Source: Wuchereria bancrofti
Taxonomy: Eukaryota; Nematoda; Chromadorea; Rhabditida; Onchocercidae
Reading direction: 5' to 3'
Assembly: GCA_005281725.1 (NCBI GenBank)
Contig: SSBO01000012.1
Coordinates: forward strand, 18,084,561 to 18,148,560
DNA length: 64,000 nucleotides
How positions within the stretch are numbered: the stretch's first letter is position 1; each line of letters opens with the position of its first letter. The notes below the pieces were generated by a model. It saw nothing but the letters and a program-made list of their open reading frames with translations. It did no database searches and was not told the DNA's origin. Below, piece after piece: positions 25,632 to 38,331 of the stretch. Made by a program: the position numbers and the translations under genes.

Positions 25632-26687
25632 CGAAATAACTAGAAGAGCCGAAATATTTCGTAGAATGACAATGGGTCTTGTGATACAGATTTGATGCAT
25701 TAATGGTTTCACAACGAGTGCAGGAAAGTGATGATCGTCGCATGTATTTCTGTTTCCTGTTATAGATACGAAAAACTCATGAATGATATGAGACCATCGA
25801 AATAATGGTACAGGAAACAAATTTGTAGTTGTTTAATCTTAGTAATTAGTTATTCCTAATAATTTATATGATTTGATGCCAATATCAACTTTTTTCAGAA
25901 TTAAATTGGGATGAAATGGGGAATGAGGGAAGTCTAAAACAAATTTTGGTGTGCAATTTGTAGCTTCAAACAATATTTTCATTCAACTGAAGTCCTTCCT
26001 ATTAGTCAATTAAAAACAGACGGCATTTCACCATTTTTTTTTAAGAAAAATTAAAAACTACCTAAATCCATTCCGTCCCGAACTCGACCTTAAAATGTCG
26101 TCACTAAAATATTGTTATAAATTGGAAGTCGGTGATAGCAATAATCAATAGTCACTTTTTATAAATTTTGTATGCAGATTCAGGAACGCAACTGAAAGCT
26201 ATAAATAGGGATTAAAACACATGAAGAAACTGAAATAGAAAACAGTTCACCCTAGAAAACAGCAACACATTTAGAACATAACAAAAGATCAATTTTCGTA
26301 AAACTTAAGTAACTTCAAAACAAATAATGTTGTCTTGCAAACATATGATAAGCGTTCATACTAGTAGCCTTTCATATTTCAGTCAACTATAATATCAACC
26401 ACACATTTCAAACCCAAGAACTACAACCTTGTCCCACCCGAACAATTTCCTGCATACTACAGCTGATTGACATTCTTAGGAAGACGAAATACATAACCTT
26501 TTTTTATAATACCAAATAATTTAAAACCATTACAAATATTAAAAACCTAAAAATCATTACTGTAGTGAATTAGTTTCAAGAGGACTTTCAAAATTCAGGC
26601 AGCGTTTTCTTCTTTGCTTTTACCGTTTATAAAAGACACTTTCACGACACTAAACTGTTGAAGGAAGCCAAAATAACTCCAAGCCTC
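25632..26687. other. Shared 3' region, syntrophin and methyltransferase-like gene
   Basis: Convergent gene ends about 1.06 kb apart. The sequence is AT-rich, with short open frames (for example 25542-25820 on the minus strand, antisense to the syntrophin last exon) that are shadows or chance. No domain, RNA or repeat is recognised. Confidence 0.5.
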
Positions 26688-29265
26688 TTAAAATCTGTGA
26701 GATATCAAACGCTGACTGGTATATGCATCATCGTGCTGCACAATTTGACACGCAAGTATTGTGTTCATTTCACAAAGCAGCGGAGCAACAGCACATGTTG
26801 GGAATGCTTCTGGTATACATGCACAATCTATAAGATTGAACTGGAACAAATAACAAAACATCGTTTTTAAACTCAGAAGCTTATGAATCCGAAATTCGCC
26901 GCTATGAGATACCTCCCCTAGCAATCCAAAGCAGCTGAAATCAATTAAACTAAAATTCAGTAAAGATTAGACAGAAGTTTGAATAAAAAGTTCTCTGGAC
27001 GAAGACCTAAGCCAGTATGTAAATTACTAATGACAAAGTATTTAAGGTGTGTTTTCAAGTACTGTATTAGGAATATATCACTGAGTTCGCGTTATAGGTT
27101 TTTTTTTTTTGCTAAATAGAACCAATCAAAAAGTGCGAAATAAATTTCATTTCATACGCTGTCACCAATACCATATTAACGACAGATATTTGAAAGAGAA
27201 GACCTCATCAACTTGATCCAAAGCGTCTTCGTGTAGCAAAATGTTCAGTACTGCAATTCTTGAAATTGTCATGAAACAAAATAGTGATAAATCTCGTAAA
27301 CGTAGTTCTTTATTTTAATTAGACATAACACCCATTGAAATCCTTGAAATGCGATTATTGGATCAACGCACCTGACCAAAAGAACAACATACTCGTCAGT
27401 TCCAGAATTTTCTTCAAATTCTCGGTAAAATTTGGCCTTATGAACGATTCGGCAGGACGAACGAATTTAATAATAACATACCACGCAAAGGTCTAAAGAA
27501 TTTTATGAAAAAAGTATTACTCTTAGTCACTGCTTCTTCAATAAATTTCACGCCATTCATCGTGACAATACGAATTTTTTCATGCCTTTTTTCCAATCCG
27601 AACCACCACCTTGTTAGATCAGTAACAACCTCGTCCAGTTCAACAACAGTTATTGCCATCTACAATGGAAACAGGAAATTGAAGTTCCTCAAAAACTAGT
27701 AACTTTCCTTTAATTTTGCATGCCAAACAGTGTCCACCGTTTAGTTCGGACTTCAAAGAAAAAAGCAGAATTACAAAAAGAAGAGAAACTGTTTCATATT
27801 TATCCAGCTCTTTTTATTACTCAATTATCCAACTTTTCTTCACGTTTTTTCTATTTTCGGTTTTCTCCGTGATTTTGACTTCTTCATTAGAATCCTATTT
27901 AAGCCTTTCTTTAATGTTAAGGGGATTAAGTAAATCTTATGCTCTTCCTCAACTAAGTTTCGGTTTTCAAGCCGTTTTTTTTTTTTTTTTTTTTTTTGCA
28001 GGAATCAACAATCAATAAAGGAAGTAATAGGTTCAATACATAAACTAATCGCCTTCAATGAGTGTTTGACAATGCACCTATAAAATGTTCGAAAAATGGA
28101 CCTTCGGGAAATGGCTTGCCAAAAACATATTCATACTGCCACTACCAAGACCAACTATCAAAACATTCGCTGCCAGGTTAGCGTAATTAGAGAGTGCCAA
28201 CGCAGCAGCGCCAAATGTTACAGTTAACATAACTGCTACATAATGCCTATTAATATGTGTATGATTCACTTTCCAAAACCGTGAATCCGACTGTTTAGAC
28301 TTGATACCTGAATGCTTTTTATACAACTGGGACAAACAGACTGGATTTAAAAACAGTGCAGTAAATATGAAAAGAGCGTCGAACTCATCTTTAAATTGCA
28401 CTGATGCAGTCCCTACAAATCTAAATTTTAAGAATGTGATTACAAGTGATCAGAACAAGAGATGATTAAAACAATCATTTGTTGCTAAATACATCTTTCA
28501 ATAATTCAAATGCACCATATATCAAAAAATCAATATCTAACAAGTTCAAGTCCTCAAAAAAACTTCAAACTGAACGTATAGGTGGGATTAGGCGTATAAC
28601 AGTTTCCTGTTCCTTTCGAACCTCGTCCATTTATTTTAACTGAATTAGTTTAAGCCAACTTCAGCACTAAGCACATAGTTCAAGTACATATTTTCAGTTT
28701 CATTACCATTCGGAAAGCTCAATTTATACCGAGTTCCTTCTCCGCCCCGAAGAAAACTCGCTCGAGTTTTTCTAACTAAATCACAAGGCCGTGATTCAAT
28801 TAGAAAAACCTCAAGAAAAAGAAGGATAGCAGATCATTTCCCACTCCACTTTCATGCATTTCTATAGGTTTTATATATCTATAGGGTTTTATGGAATGAT
28901 CAAAAGAATTCTGGAAGTCATGCAGATCTCAAATATAGGAACAAAAGAAGTGCAGTTTTGAATTCTGTAAGTTCATTCTTTCCTGAACCTTAAATTTAAA
29001 AAGCTGAAAGAACTGAAATTTTGAAATACGACATATGTAAGATACAATTTGATGTGCAATAATACAAAATAAGAAACTTACGTAAACATGTCCACAGCAT
29101 CATAAACGGTGTAGCAATCTCTTTTCATATTAGGACAAGGCCGTGATTCAATTACATAACGGATCTGCTGATCCTGAATAGCGGCAATCCCATAACTTTG
29201 ATCTTCCACAAATATTGTCCAATCCAATGACAGGTAATAGAGAAGCTTAATGCATGGAATAGAAA
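26688..29265 (-). CDS. Divergent class I SAM-methyltransferase-like protein (spermidine-synthase fold), 5' end unresolved
   Basis: Six joined exons on the reverse strand: about 29265-29082, 28420-28102, 27659-27531, 27492-27372, 27250-27204 and 26840-26688. The last five agree in phase and end at a TAA. Recognisable parts are the glycine motif VLIVGLGSGSMNMF (motif I), the acidic motif ITVVELDEVV (motif II), VTMNGVKFIEEA, a helix RPNFTENLKKIL, the strand SVLNILLHEDALDQ, and a C-terminal CEMNTILACQ. This order is that of spermidine-synthase/METTL13-like methyltransferases, a family expanded in nematodes. An N-terminal region of about 160 residues precedes the fold. The usual [YF]DVIFID strand reads WYVIIKF, so its acidic residues are absent and activity is doubtful. 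The intron 27530-27493 would be only 38 nt. No start codon is in frame in the first exon; an upstream exon is missing from this model. Confidence 0.7.
27975..27997. repeat. Poly(T) tract of 23 bases
   Basis: An uninterrupted T run within an intron of the methyltransferase-like gene (poly(A) on the transcribed strand). It is a likely site of length variation or assembly error. Confidence 0.9.
28765..28813. repeat. Nested hairpin carrying a 20-bp copy of coding sequence
   Basis: Outer arms GAGTTTTTCTAA and TTAGAAAAACCTC pair with one bulge. An inner stem AATCAC/GTGATT encloses AAGGCC. The core ACAAGGCCGTGATTCAATTA is also found exactly at about 29134-29153, where it is coding sequence of the methyltransferase-like gene (VIESRPC on the reverse strand). 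The hairpin lies in the intron following that exon. Confidence 0.55.
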
Positions 29266-31398
29266 CTTCACACTTTATTCATTTATCCGTCACCGATACC
29301 TACTCTACTGGCTGCCTTTACCTGTCGGCTTGAATGAAATTTATATGCATTCTTGAAAAATACCACACTATGAAATGAGGATCACTTCCTCATACTGTAT
29401 AGCTTTTTATTAAACCCTAACAGACACTTTCTCGTGTGCTTGCTTTTTGCTAAGCATTATTGCAAAATACTTTCAACATTACTGTAAGCAATCTAAAATT
29501 AGCAATTAGAAAATACAAAACATACTAGTGCCATCTGAGAATTCACAACAATTCACAATTTCTTTTCCTTTCAGTAACATGATTATGCAAATAAACGCAA
29601 CTTAAATCAAACATTTATTAGAATGTAAAATTCAACTGAATCATACTATCACTAGAAGTACAGAGAATTCAGTTTCTCTTCTGACAACCGATCTCAATAT
29701 TTCTCTTCAAGGAGGAAACAAATTAATGGTAAGAGCGGGGAGCTTAATTTAAAAAGTCTGAAAGCCCTGGCTCTCTTAGAATAAAAAGATGATATACCAT
29801 TGTAACGGAAGTGCCAAAGATGATGATTATCTTAAATATCGGAAGCACATGACAGGAGTTACCAGTGCGCGCACACAGTCGCCATAACGAGCTTATTGCT
29901 AGATACGATGCTTCACTAGTATCTTTGCTCCTTTAGACCTTTAAGTCTTTCACCACTGAGGGAAGCATTGTCTGAAAGAATTTCAATTCTCAAATTTCAT
30001 TTCCAGTCTTACATTTTACGTCTTAATGACGTAAAAATTAATCATACATAGGGGATAAAATGCGCTTTAGGCAAGCGTTTATTCGGAACGACCCAGATTG
30101 CATGAAATTGAAGCTAAGAAACTATTCGGTCATTCACGCCACCACTACACAACAAAAATTCATAGATTATAATTTGAAGAAGTAGAGTTTGACAAGGCAG
30201 AATGGAAGATAGCTGGGCGTTAGAAACGAGTGAGGATACAGTGCAGTGATGGAAAGTAGGTGGAAGACCAATTTCCGGTGGTCTTCTGCTTAATGTTTAC
30301 GTTAGAATTATTCTAAAATTGAATAAAAATACAATTTGAAAAGCAGCTTGAATGAAATTTCGTTTACTAGAGCTTATAAAGTGCAATGATTTAATTGAAT
30401 ATATCTTTTCTTGGAAATTTTGTCAAACTGGTTAGGATTAAATCCGAATTGATTTTAAACAAATTTGGAATAAAACTAAAACAAGTTATTAACCTAATTA
30501 TTATTTTAATTATATCATTGATAGTAAGATAATTGAACTGAATGCTTATAATAACAATTATTGACACTAACATCAATGTTTTCAACTTAAAAGAATCTCG
30601 AATTTCTAGAATGTTTAAGTTTTTTTCTTTTGCTGAAAGTTATTCATCGACTTTTTTTTTGCATGGAAGATGAGAAGAGGAAGAAGAGAAGGTTTACTTG
30701 GATGCTTTGAAGGGAACAGCCGGCTTAAAATATTTAAAGCATAGGGAAGGGGAATGGAAATGCACTTTTTAATGAAATTTGAGTACATACATAGCGGCAG
30801 AAAACGTCACGAATTTGAACATGTAGATGAAGAAGGACAGTGATGACAGGGCGCAATGGCTATTCTTTCACAAGCTATCCTTTTTAGCACGCTTCTATAT
30901 TCCTTTACTAAATTTTAACTATTCTGGATAGGAATACTGAAATTTCCATATTATTACCCTCTGCAATATCAACAGATGTCAATAAATTTCGCTAATTGAG
31001 GTTGGAATTCGTTTAAATAATGATCGCTTTTGCATTCGAACTTATCAGAGAGGATAGAGTGTAACGTGTTTGAAATTTGAGCGAGTTATCTGTCAAAAAC
31101 TTCCACCAACCTTCCGGTTTGCTTAATCCTAAAGAATTTGAACTGATTTGTTTAAGTACAAAGTAATATCTTCCATTTCTTCAACAAATTCCATTTCTTC
31201 TAATTTAACGATATTTTGACCGTTTTGAGGGAAATTTTAATAAATTTATTACATCTTTTTTCGTAATTCAAGAAGTTTCAAGTCATCCAAAATTTAATCT
31301 TACCATGATGACAAGTTAGTTGCACGCATCTTTTCCATTTTTTTAGCAATCGATTTAGAATTTGATGTTTGACAGATATAATGAAATAGGCAAACGAA

Positions 31399-31535
31399 TT
31401 ATTGTAATGTCATTGGTGGTGGTGTGAGCACACAGGTAGGACTGGCTTTTAGCAGTTCCTGCAGCCGATCACGGACAGTTTTGGGATACCTGTCGCCTGT
31501 TGGTATGAATGTATTGCTTACCGTTTCTGACTTTT
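31399..31535 (-). CDS. Candidate terminal coding exon of an unidentified gene
   Basis: On the reverse strand a TTTATATAG acceptor (next to 31535) opens a frame of 44 residues ending in TAA. The composition is strongly protein-like and richer in GC than the surroundings: FIPTGDRYPKTVRDRLQELL, then KASPTCVLTPPPMTLQ. No family is recognised. Upstream exons would lie at higher coordinates but were not found. It could also be a chance frame or the remnant of a decayed gene. Confidence 0.35.
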
Positions 31536-33467
31536 CTATATAAATTTTACATTCTTTTACTACTCTATTAATTTGTGTTCGTTTAAATCGTTTTTATGGT
31601 TAATAAAGTGATATGTGTTCACTGTGTGATGTGACAATGGACGCAGAAGGGAGAGGAGTTGCTAGATTGAAATTGCTGTACTCAATGCCTTGGTCGGGAA
31701 TCTTCCACAGAGATTAGTTATATTATTACCACTTCCTGCATACGGTAACATTCTAAATTCATGCCATTCTATAAATATTGTTTATAAAAATTCTATAAAT
31801 TATGAATACAAGCATTCTAAGCTTCCATTTAATTAAGGATGCATTTTTACTAAAAAGCTATTTTTGCTTTGCTATTTGTAATAAACATTATGTCTTGTGG
31901 CATTATTTAAGAATTTTTCTCAAAGGATTGGAAATCTTGTAGTAGAATTACTAGTACTAATCAATGCATTAAAATAGACAAGTGAGGGATAGAAGCATTA
32001 ATGATAATTTAGAATAATTGTGACTTTACTATTCGATGCTAATGAATTCATCTTACTACAAGAATCAATTTTCACTTTTAATTCGTTTTGGTTTTCTATT
32101 CAGTAAATAATTTCAACTTCAGTTTTGTTAGAAATGAAGTGTCTGAAGAAAAGTGTAGAAAGGGTATTTGATGGGTTCTCGGTAAGTTTTATAATGATCG
32201 AAAAATTTCTCATTAAGACGGTAATATGCCTATGTTGAAGAAGTTTTTATTTCCCTATGAAAGCATCTGTTGCCTGTCTCTTCACCACTCATCGCTAATT
32301 TATCTTTGTATTTCTGTAATGTAATGCAGGGCAACTTCTTCAATTCATCCATCCCTCTTGAAACACGAATCAAATTTTTCATGCACCAACACATTTCCTT
32401 TTCCACTCCTGTGAATTAATTTAAATTTATTTGTTAGTTGAAATCTTGCATGTTACTTTGAAGCGTTAATTATTTTACTGCAGAATAATGGCGCTTTACA
32501 TTTGAATTTGTTAATACTTTCTTCAGCATAATATCGCTTCTTCGCATATATGAAATGTTTGTTCTAAGATGCTAGACAGAAAAGACTCGTTGAATAGCAA
32601 ATCTCATAAGTTTAATCTAAATTTAGGAGAAACTGTTTAAGTAATATATACATTAAAAGTAATAGGCGATCTGTTGTCATTTTTTCCTATTTTATTTAAA
32701 ATACCATGCTTTTTAAGCTTCAATCTCAATAATAAACATCAGAAAAAGCAAATTTCCAGAACTGATCAAACAAATATCTGACTGAATACATTTAACAGTC
32801 GGTAGTTAAATTAGAGAATGAATGTGAAAAAAGCACAATTTCGAACAATTTTGCATCGCTTGGGTTTGCAACAGTCTCGAGCCCGCAGCTGCACTATGAC
32901 ATTATCATAAAGCGTGCTGCACTGAAAACTCCAGGCGGATCATATTTTGTTTGCTTCGTTTTTGCTCAACGTTGTTCATCATTCATCCAAATTCGCTAAC
33001 CCATCTTTATAAACTTTTTAAAGTAAAGCAAGTAAATGAAACACAAAAGTATAACTCATTGTATCTTTATCTCTTCTTCATTTCAAAGAGATGCAATTGA
33101 AAAAATTCATCACTAAATTTTGTAAATAATTACAGTGATAAAGTGCAATACATTCAGAAAATATACGCATATTTATTTGACAGTGGAAGAATTGAAGTAA
33201 AAAGTGCTATTTTCCAAATGCACTCAATTTCAAAATTATTTATGGACATGTATATATGCTGTGTCATACATATGCTTCATATTCTCTTCCCCATTACATT
33301 TCCAAAATATTCCTTTCTCTTTTTTTTTCTCTCTCTTTTCATTTTGCGTTATTCTCACTAAAAAAATTTTGCATAAAATACAGTGCATTGCGAAAACTTT
33401 CCAGAGTAATTGCCTCAGAGAATAAGCTTCTTTGAAGTCTGTTCCAAAATTCAATATCAGAAAAAGT

Positions 33468-33903
33468 ATGTCGACCAGGAAGAAGTAAGTTAACTTTTTA
33501 TCTAATTTTACTAACGAGGACTAAAGAATAGCAATAACGAGCAAGACAAAGGGAAAGGAAGAATTGGCCCATTGCAGTAGTGTCAGTGGCTATCTTGATA
33601 TATGTGGATTGTATCGCTGATCATCAGTTCATCTTTCAACCAATCAATCAGTCTTGATGTACTACGAGAGCTGAAAAAGTTTTCTTTTCAGGATTCTGTT
33701 CTTAAATACGAAATGGTTCCCAAGAATAGTTTTCCCACTTCTTCTGTCTACATGGTATTTTTAAATTGGAGTTAAAATCATACTCCATATATAATTGTAA
33801 GTTCAGTGGAATATATTGTGAAGTTTGTGTTTGCATCGTTATCATAACAGACCCGACAGTGCCATCTCACTTTGTAAGCTCTAAGCGCACCATTATTTTT
33901 TGA
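33468..33903 (+). CDS. Candidate small three-exon gene, hydrophobic product
   Basis: The ATG at 33468 sits 7 nt after an acceptor-like TTCAATATCAG. Exons 33468-33484 (donor GTAAGT), 33692-33754 (acceptor TTTTCTTTTCAG) and 33807-33903 (acceptor AAGTTCAG) join in phase to give 58 aa ending in TGA. The product starts MSTRKK and has a hydrophobic segment FPRIVFPLLLST, then a cysteine-rich hydrophobic part YCEVCVCIVII. It is not homologous to anything I recognise. In another frame exon 2 reads DSVLKYEMVPKNSFPTSSVY, which also looks coding, so the exon may be real while this join is wrong. Support is splice signals and phase only. Confidence 0.28.
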
Positions 33904-36662
33904 AACTGCTCCAACCAGACCTACCAAAGTAATCATTCGAGGAGACTCACTGTGGTATCTCTTACTTCTCCCTTTCTCTCCATCCTTTTTGTTCGTCAAA
34001 AACTTCGATGTTCACTGAAAACACACTGCACGATCCATTTAATCTTATTCCTGCTTTCATTTGCTTCTGCATAATCTATCGAGATATCGACAATTGCAGG
34101 AACATCTCTAAAATGTCCCATTATTTTCAAGTAATACAGTGCAGGTTTAGGTCAGCCGATAAACATGAAAGATATAAAGTAGTATTTTTCCTATTCACTA
34201 TAGTAATTTTGGCGTGCTCATTCAGTAAAGAAAATAGTTGAAGAAAATTAGACACTGACCCCATGACAATCGAACTGCTTTGCAGGAAGTTCCATCACTT
34301 TATAGGAATTCTTAGAAGAAAAGAACTCATTTTACTGAGTCAAATTCAACCGTTACTCCTGAAGTGTCTTTTATCGATCAGTATATCGGCCTTGACATTC
34401 GTAGAATTAATTATATGTTAGCTAATATGCCCAGAATAAAATTACTTTTACTCAGACAAAATTATTCTAACTTTCCAGTGCTACAAAGCTGGTGTCTTTT
34501 TCTTATTGCAATTTGAAAATTTGAACATCCTTTGTCGAGATAACAATTTTTGATAGAACTGATCTTTAGTATTTCTTAATTACCGTCAAACTGAAAATTT
34601 ATAAACACTTGTTCGAACTACTTGATGTAAGTCTTGCTAATGAAATGTTATAGAACCCCAACCACATTATAAAATGAAATGTGAAGAACACTTCCTTGTC
34701 ATTTGTCCTGATATTGATGATTCACTCAGCCCTCTTTCTGATACCAAGTCACACTCATTCTCATCCTTCCCATTCCTTTAGTCTTCTCTAATAAACCTAT
34801 TCTTTTAATACTTTGTTATCAGCTATGAAAAGACCACTCTGTCTTTTACAATTTTGGACTTATGAAGTATTGGCAACTGTTCTTTTCATAAAACATTCCA
34901 TGAACAGAAGAAAATTTGATTATATCAGTTAAGTTGAATGTGATCTGTGAACTCTTGACAGCAGTCGTAACAGCCACTTCTCAGCGATGGAAAAAACAAT
35001 TTTTTATTCGATTGCTGATAGAAAAGTAAACAAAGTAATTGATACATATCGTTTTTAATTGACTTGCTGACGAATCTTTCCCTTTTTGCATAACCGGCTG
35101 CGCATGCATACCGATCATTCGCGTTCACTAGATTGTTTCGCAGGCAAAAAAAAGTGTTAAATAACACCGACATGCCTTGATGCGATGTTGCCAAAAAATA
35201 AACCAATCAATATGACACCATGTTCCTTAGTAATATCCTTTTTGTGAAAGATTCATTTGGTGCTTTTGTACTGGTAATTAGCAGTATTAGCAACTGAGCG
35301 ATTTGTTGAGTCAAATTCTTACGTGAAGGTATTGCGTCACTCTTTGTTCACTAACTTCTACAAGAAATACTAGCAGTGGTTAAATTTGCTGAATTCCCTT
35401 AGTGAATGGTGAGCTTATATCTGTTGGAAGTTTATCACTGTGGAATACATTGAAATCTCTTCACACACACAATCTGAAACTTTGGAGAAGTGCTAGCATT
35501 CCGTGTTAGCATCTTATGCTTTTAACCTTCTATTTATATCAGTATGGGAGAGCATGCAAATAATTCGATGATTATGAGTTTTATTAAACAGACTTTTCAT
35601 TAAATAAAATTAAGCGGAAAAAAGCTAAATTTAAAAGAGGATAGGAGTTAAGATAGCTAGTTGAATATGCTATCAAGCAATACTCAATCAATCATTCTGC
35701 AAGCAAACTCTAGAGATGATTTTATGGATCAAAAATTATCTTAATGAGCATGTTTTCGTGTAATTTGAAAGTTTTCAAAGCTAACAAAGATACCATCTGG
35801 CGTTAAATTCCATTGCCGAGATTGTTCCAAGCCGATTAATGATTACTTTTTATATGGTCGACTCATGATTTTGTATATTTCCTCAAGTTTAAATGATTTC
35901 TTCGTTATTCTGAATTGAAATGGTAAGGTTTAGGACTATATTAATCATCTAATTATTTTCTTTATCAGCAATACCGCTTTTCTTTTCATCAGAAGACGAT
36001 CTGTTCCTTTTTTCTCACTCGCTATCACCTCCACCGTCGTTTTCTATTATCCGCACATCTAATTATTTGCAGTATTTGAATATGTAATATAAATAAAAAA
36101 TTAAATAAATATATGTAAAATTCTTGAGTAGATTTTGCTAATGTTCGTTTCTCTCTCAAAATCAAAAAGTATCTGCGGTTTTATTGTCTTATCCACTGCA
36201 TCCTTCAAAAAAATTGTGTTTTTAGCTCTCTCCCAATTATTTATTTATGTACAAATTTGTAATAAATTTGATAATTCACAGATTAGCGGTCTATCGTTCA
36301 TTTCTTCTGCCGAAATAATGTCGAAGCTAAATTATATTTACCACTTAGTAGTAGTGATTGCAGACTTTAATAAAGGCAATGTATTTTTATTTTCTGTGGC
36401 CTAAAATCTTAAATAGCGTTTCTGGCAACCTTCAACTTTAACATGGAAATACTACTTAAGTTAACGTAAATGATGATACAATGTCTTACTACATTCAAAA
36501 TAAAAATTTACGACCTTCAAGGTAGGAAAAATAATTGTTTTTTAATCATTCATACAAATTTTCGACTTTTTAAAAATTATAAAAATGTAGTCAAAAATTA
36601 TGAAAAAGTAGCCAAGGAGTTGATCTTGAAATATCCAGTAAGTGTTAAAATCAATGCAAGAA

Positions 36663-36979
36663 TATTTCTTCCACATTTTTCACATGAAATGAATGCTAAT
36701 ATATATATTGTAAAATCTAAAAGTTGAACTTTGGCTGAAGAGCAGTGATGAAGGAAGTTAGTGCAGGGTGGAGGTATGAGAGGGACAGAGAGAGAGGGAT
36801 TTTGTTATAAAAATACAACTNTATTTCTTCCACATTTTTCACATGAAATGAATGCTAATATATATATTGTAAAATCTAAAAGTTGAACTTTGGCTGAAGA
36901 GCAGTGATGAAGGAAGTTAGTGCAGGGTGGAGGTATGAGAGGGACAGAGAGAGAGGGATTTTGTTATAAAAATACAACT
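36663..36979. repeat. 158-bp direct duplication around a single N (assembly join)
   Basis: Bases 36663-36820 are repeated, by eye without difference, at 36822-36979, with one N at 36821 between them. A duplicated end abutting a one-base gap is what results when two overlapping contigs are placed next to each other without merging. The second copy should be disregarded in any coordinate-based inference. Confidence 0.9.
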
Positions 36980-37169
36980 CTGCCTGATGGAATTTCATTA
37001 ATTCCCTATTGTCAACATATTTGAACAATTCGTTTTCTACCGTTATGATACCAGAACTGAACTCGTTATTCTTTCTAACAAATTTGTGTAAGTACAAAAA
37101 AAAATTGTTATTTCATATGGATATTTCATGTGCTTTATTTATTGTAGTAATACCTCATGAACTTGCTTA

Positions 37170-37965
37170 ATGAACAGTGATTTCCATCAGCATATTAATG
37201 AATTTAATAAACAAAGTGGTACAAAGCATCCGTCAGTGGCATACAATGACGTAAGTATGGTAGAGGTAAGGAAACTTCGTTTTAAAAAAGTGTTAATTTA
37301 TGACAGAATGAAGAATTCTTTGGATTTTACTTTGTTTATTTTTTATTACATTGGTGTGTTCGTTATAATTGTTATTTCGCAATTATTGCTTTTTTAACTT
37401 TGTTGGGACATCATTTTTTAGTGGTTTTCAAGATCGCATTGAACCTAATAAGGTTGGTTATTCAGGCTGTTTTTGATGATTTAAAATTGTTAAGGAAGGA
37501 ATAATTTTTTTTTAATTTTTCTTCTTGGCTATCTTTTTTGTCTTTTTGTGGTTAATGGTTGAATATTTTTAATGCATTTCAATATATGAGTATTCAAAAA
37601 ATATTTGTGAGTTTTTTATTTTTAATCTCAGAAATGATATTAACTAGAATGGATAAAATTTTGAGCCTTATGTTCAGTAATACTCACGTCTGAATTGTGA
37701 GTGGCTGTACGGAACAAAACTTTTATTATGGATTTCGGCATATTAGCAGATTAGTAGGACATGTCGACTATTTTCGTGATCCATCGATCTTCAATGCGGT
37801 CAAATTTAGCATGGCGAGGACACTCCACTGTTTAAGCAGTTAAAGTCAAAGCATGAATTTGAATGCTCACTAGAATTGCTTCAGTCGTCTGTTCAGGAAA
37901 TAAAGAACTTGGAGAAACATTCTGTTCAGCCATTTGATGATTTATTCAACAAAATTTTTGTATAG
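37170..37965 (+). CDS. Small two-exon gene, helical hypothetical protein
   Basis: The ATG at 37170 lies 22 nt after a TTTATTGTAG acceptor, a typical spliced-leader arrangement. Exon 37170-37250 ends at a perfect GTAAGT donor in phase 0. Exon 37810-37965 begins after CAAATTTAG in phase 0 and ends in TAG. The product is 78 aa. It begins MNSDFHQHINEFNKQSG and continues with a charged helical stretch KQLKSKHEFECSLELLQSS, then EIKNLEKHSVQPFDDLFNKI. There is no signal peptide or membrane segment. A small coiled-coil subunit of some complex would fit, but no family is recognised. The evidence is splice signals, phase agreement and composition. Confidence 0.5.
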
Positions 37966-38298
37966 TTTCGCATTTCGCTGGATTTCCTTCGAGCTTCCAA
38001 ATTTAAGTATACATTTTACAGCGATATTTCGCTTTCTTCAATTGGAACGGCTGTTTGGTGCAAAACACTCGGGATATTTGTATGTTTGTGTGTCTCCATG
38101 ATATAGGTGTGTGTCTGTGTATGTATGTGCACAAGTGCCGAAAGCATTCCACAAAAAAGCCGTATAGCAAGCGATTCTCCACGAACAAAAAAAAAGTCCC
38201 GAGCTACTTTTTTTAATTCCAGAAAGTTATAAAAAGCTCCGCCAAATCTAAGAATCTTCATTTATTTGTTCAATCCATTCCGTCTATTTCGCTCACTA

Positions 38299-38331
38299 TC
38301 ATCCATCCATCCATCCGTCCGTCCGACTGTC
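38299..38331. repeat. (ATCC)n/(GTCC)n tetranucleotide microsatellite
   Basis: ATCC units followed by GTCC units, about 33 bp, on the plus strand in non-coding sequence. Confidence 0.85.

Larger units (their letters stand above)
29266..37169. other. Gene-poor AT-rich region with weak gene candidates
   Basis: Nearly 8 kb with no recognised gene family. It contains a candidate terminal exon (31399-31535, minus), a candidate three-exon small gene (33468-33903, plus) and a contig join with a 158-bp duplication (36663-36979), all listed separately. A minus-strand frame at 33778-33999 overlaps the plus-strand candidate and cannot be ruled out. The missing first exon of the methyltransferase-like gene should lie near 29.3-30.3 kb. 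A short exon-like MLPSVVKDLK at about 29914-29943 (minus) is possible but weak. Confidence 0.4.
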
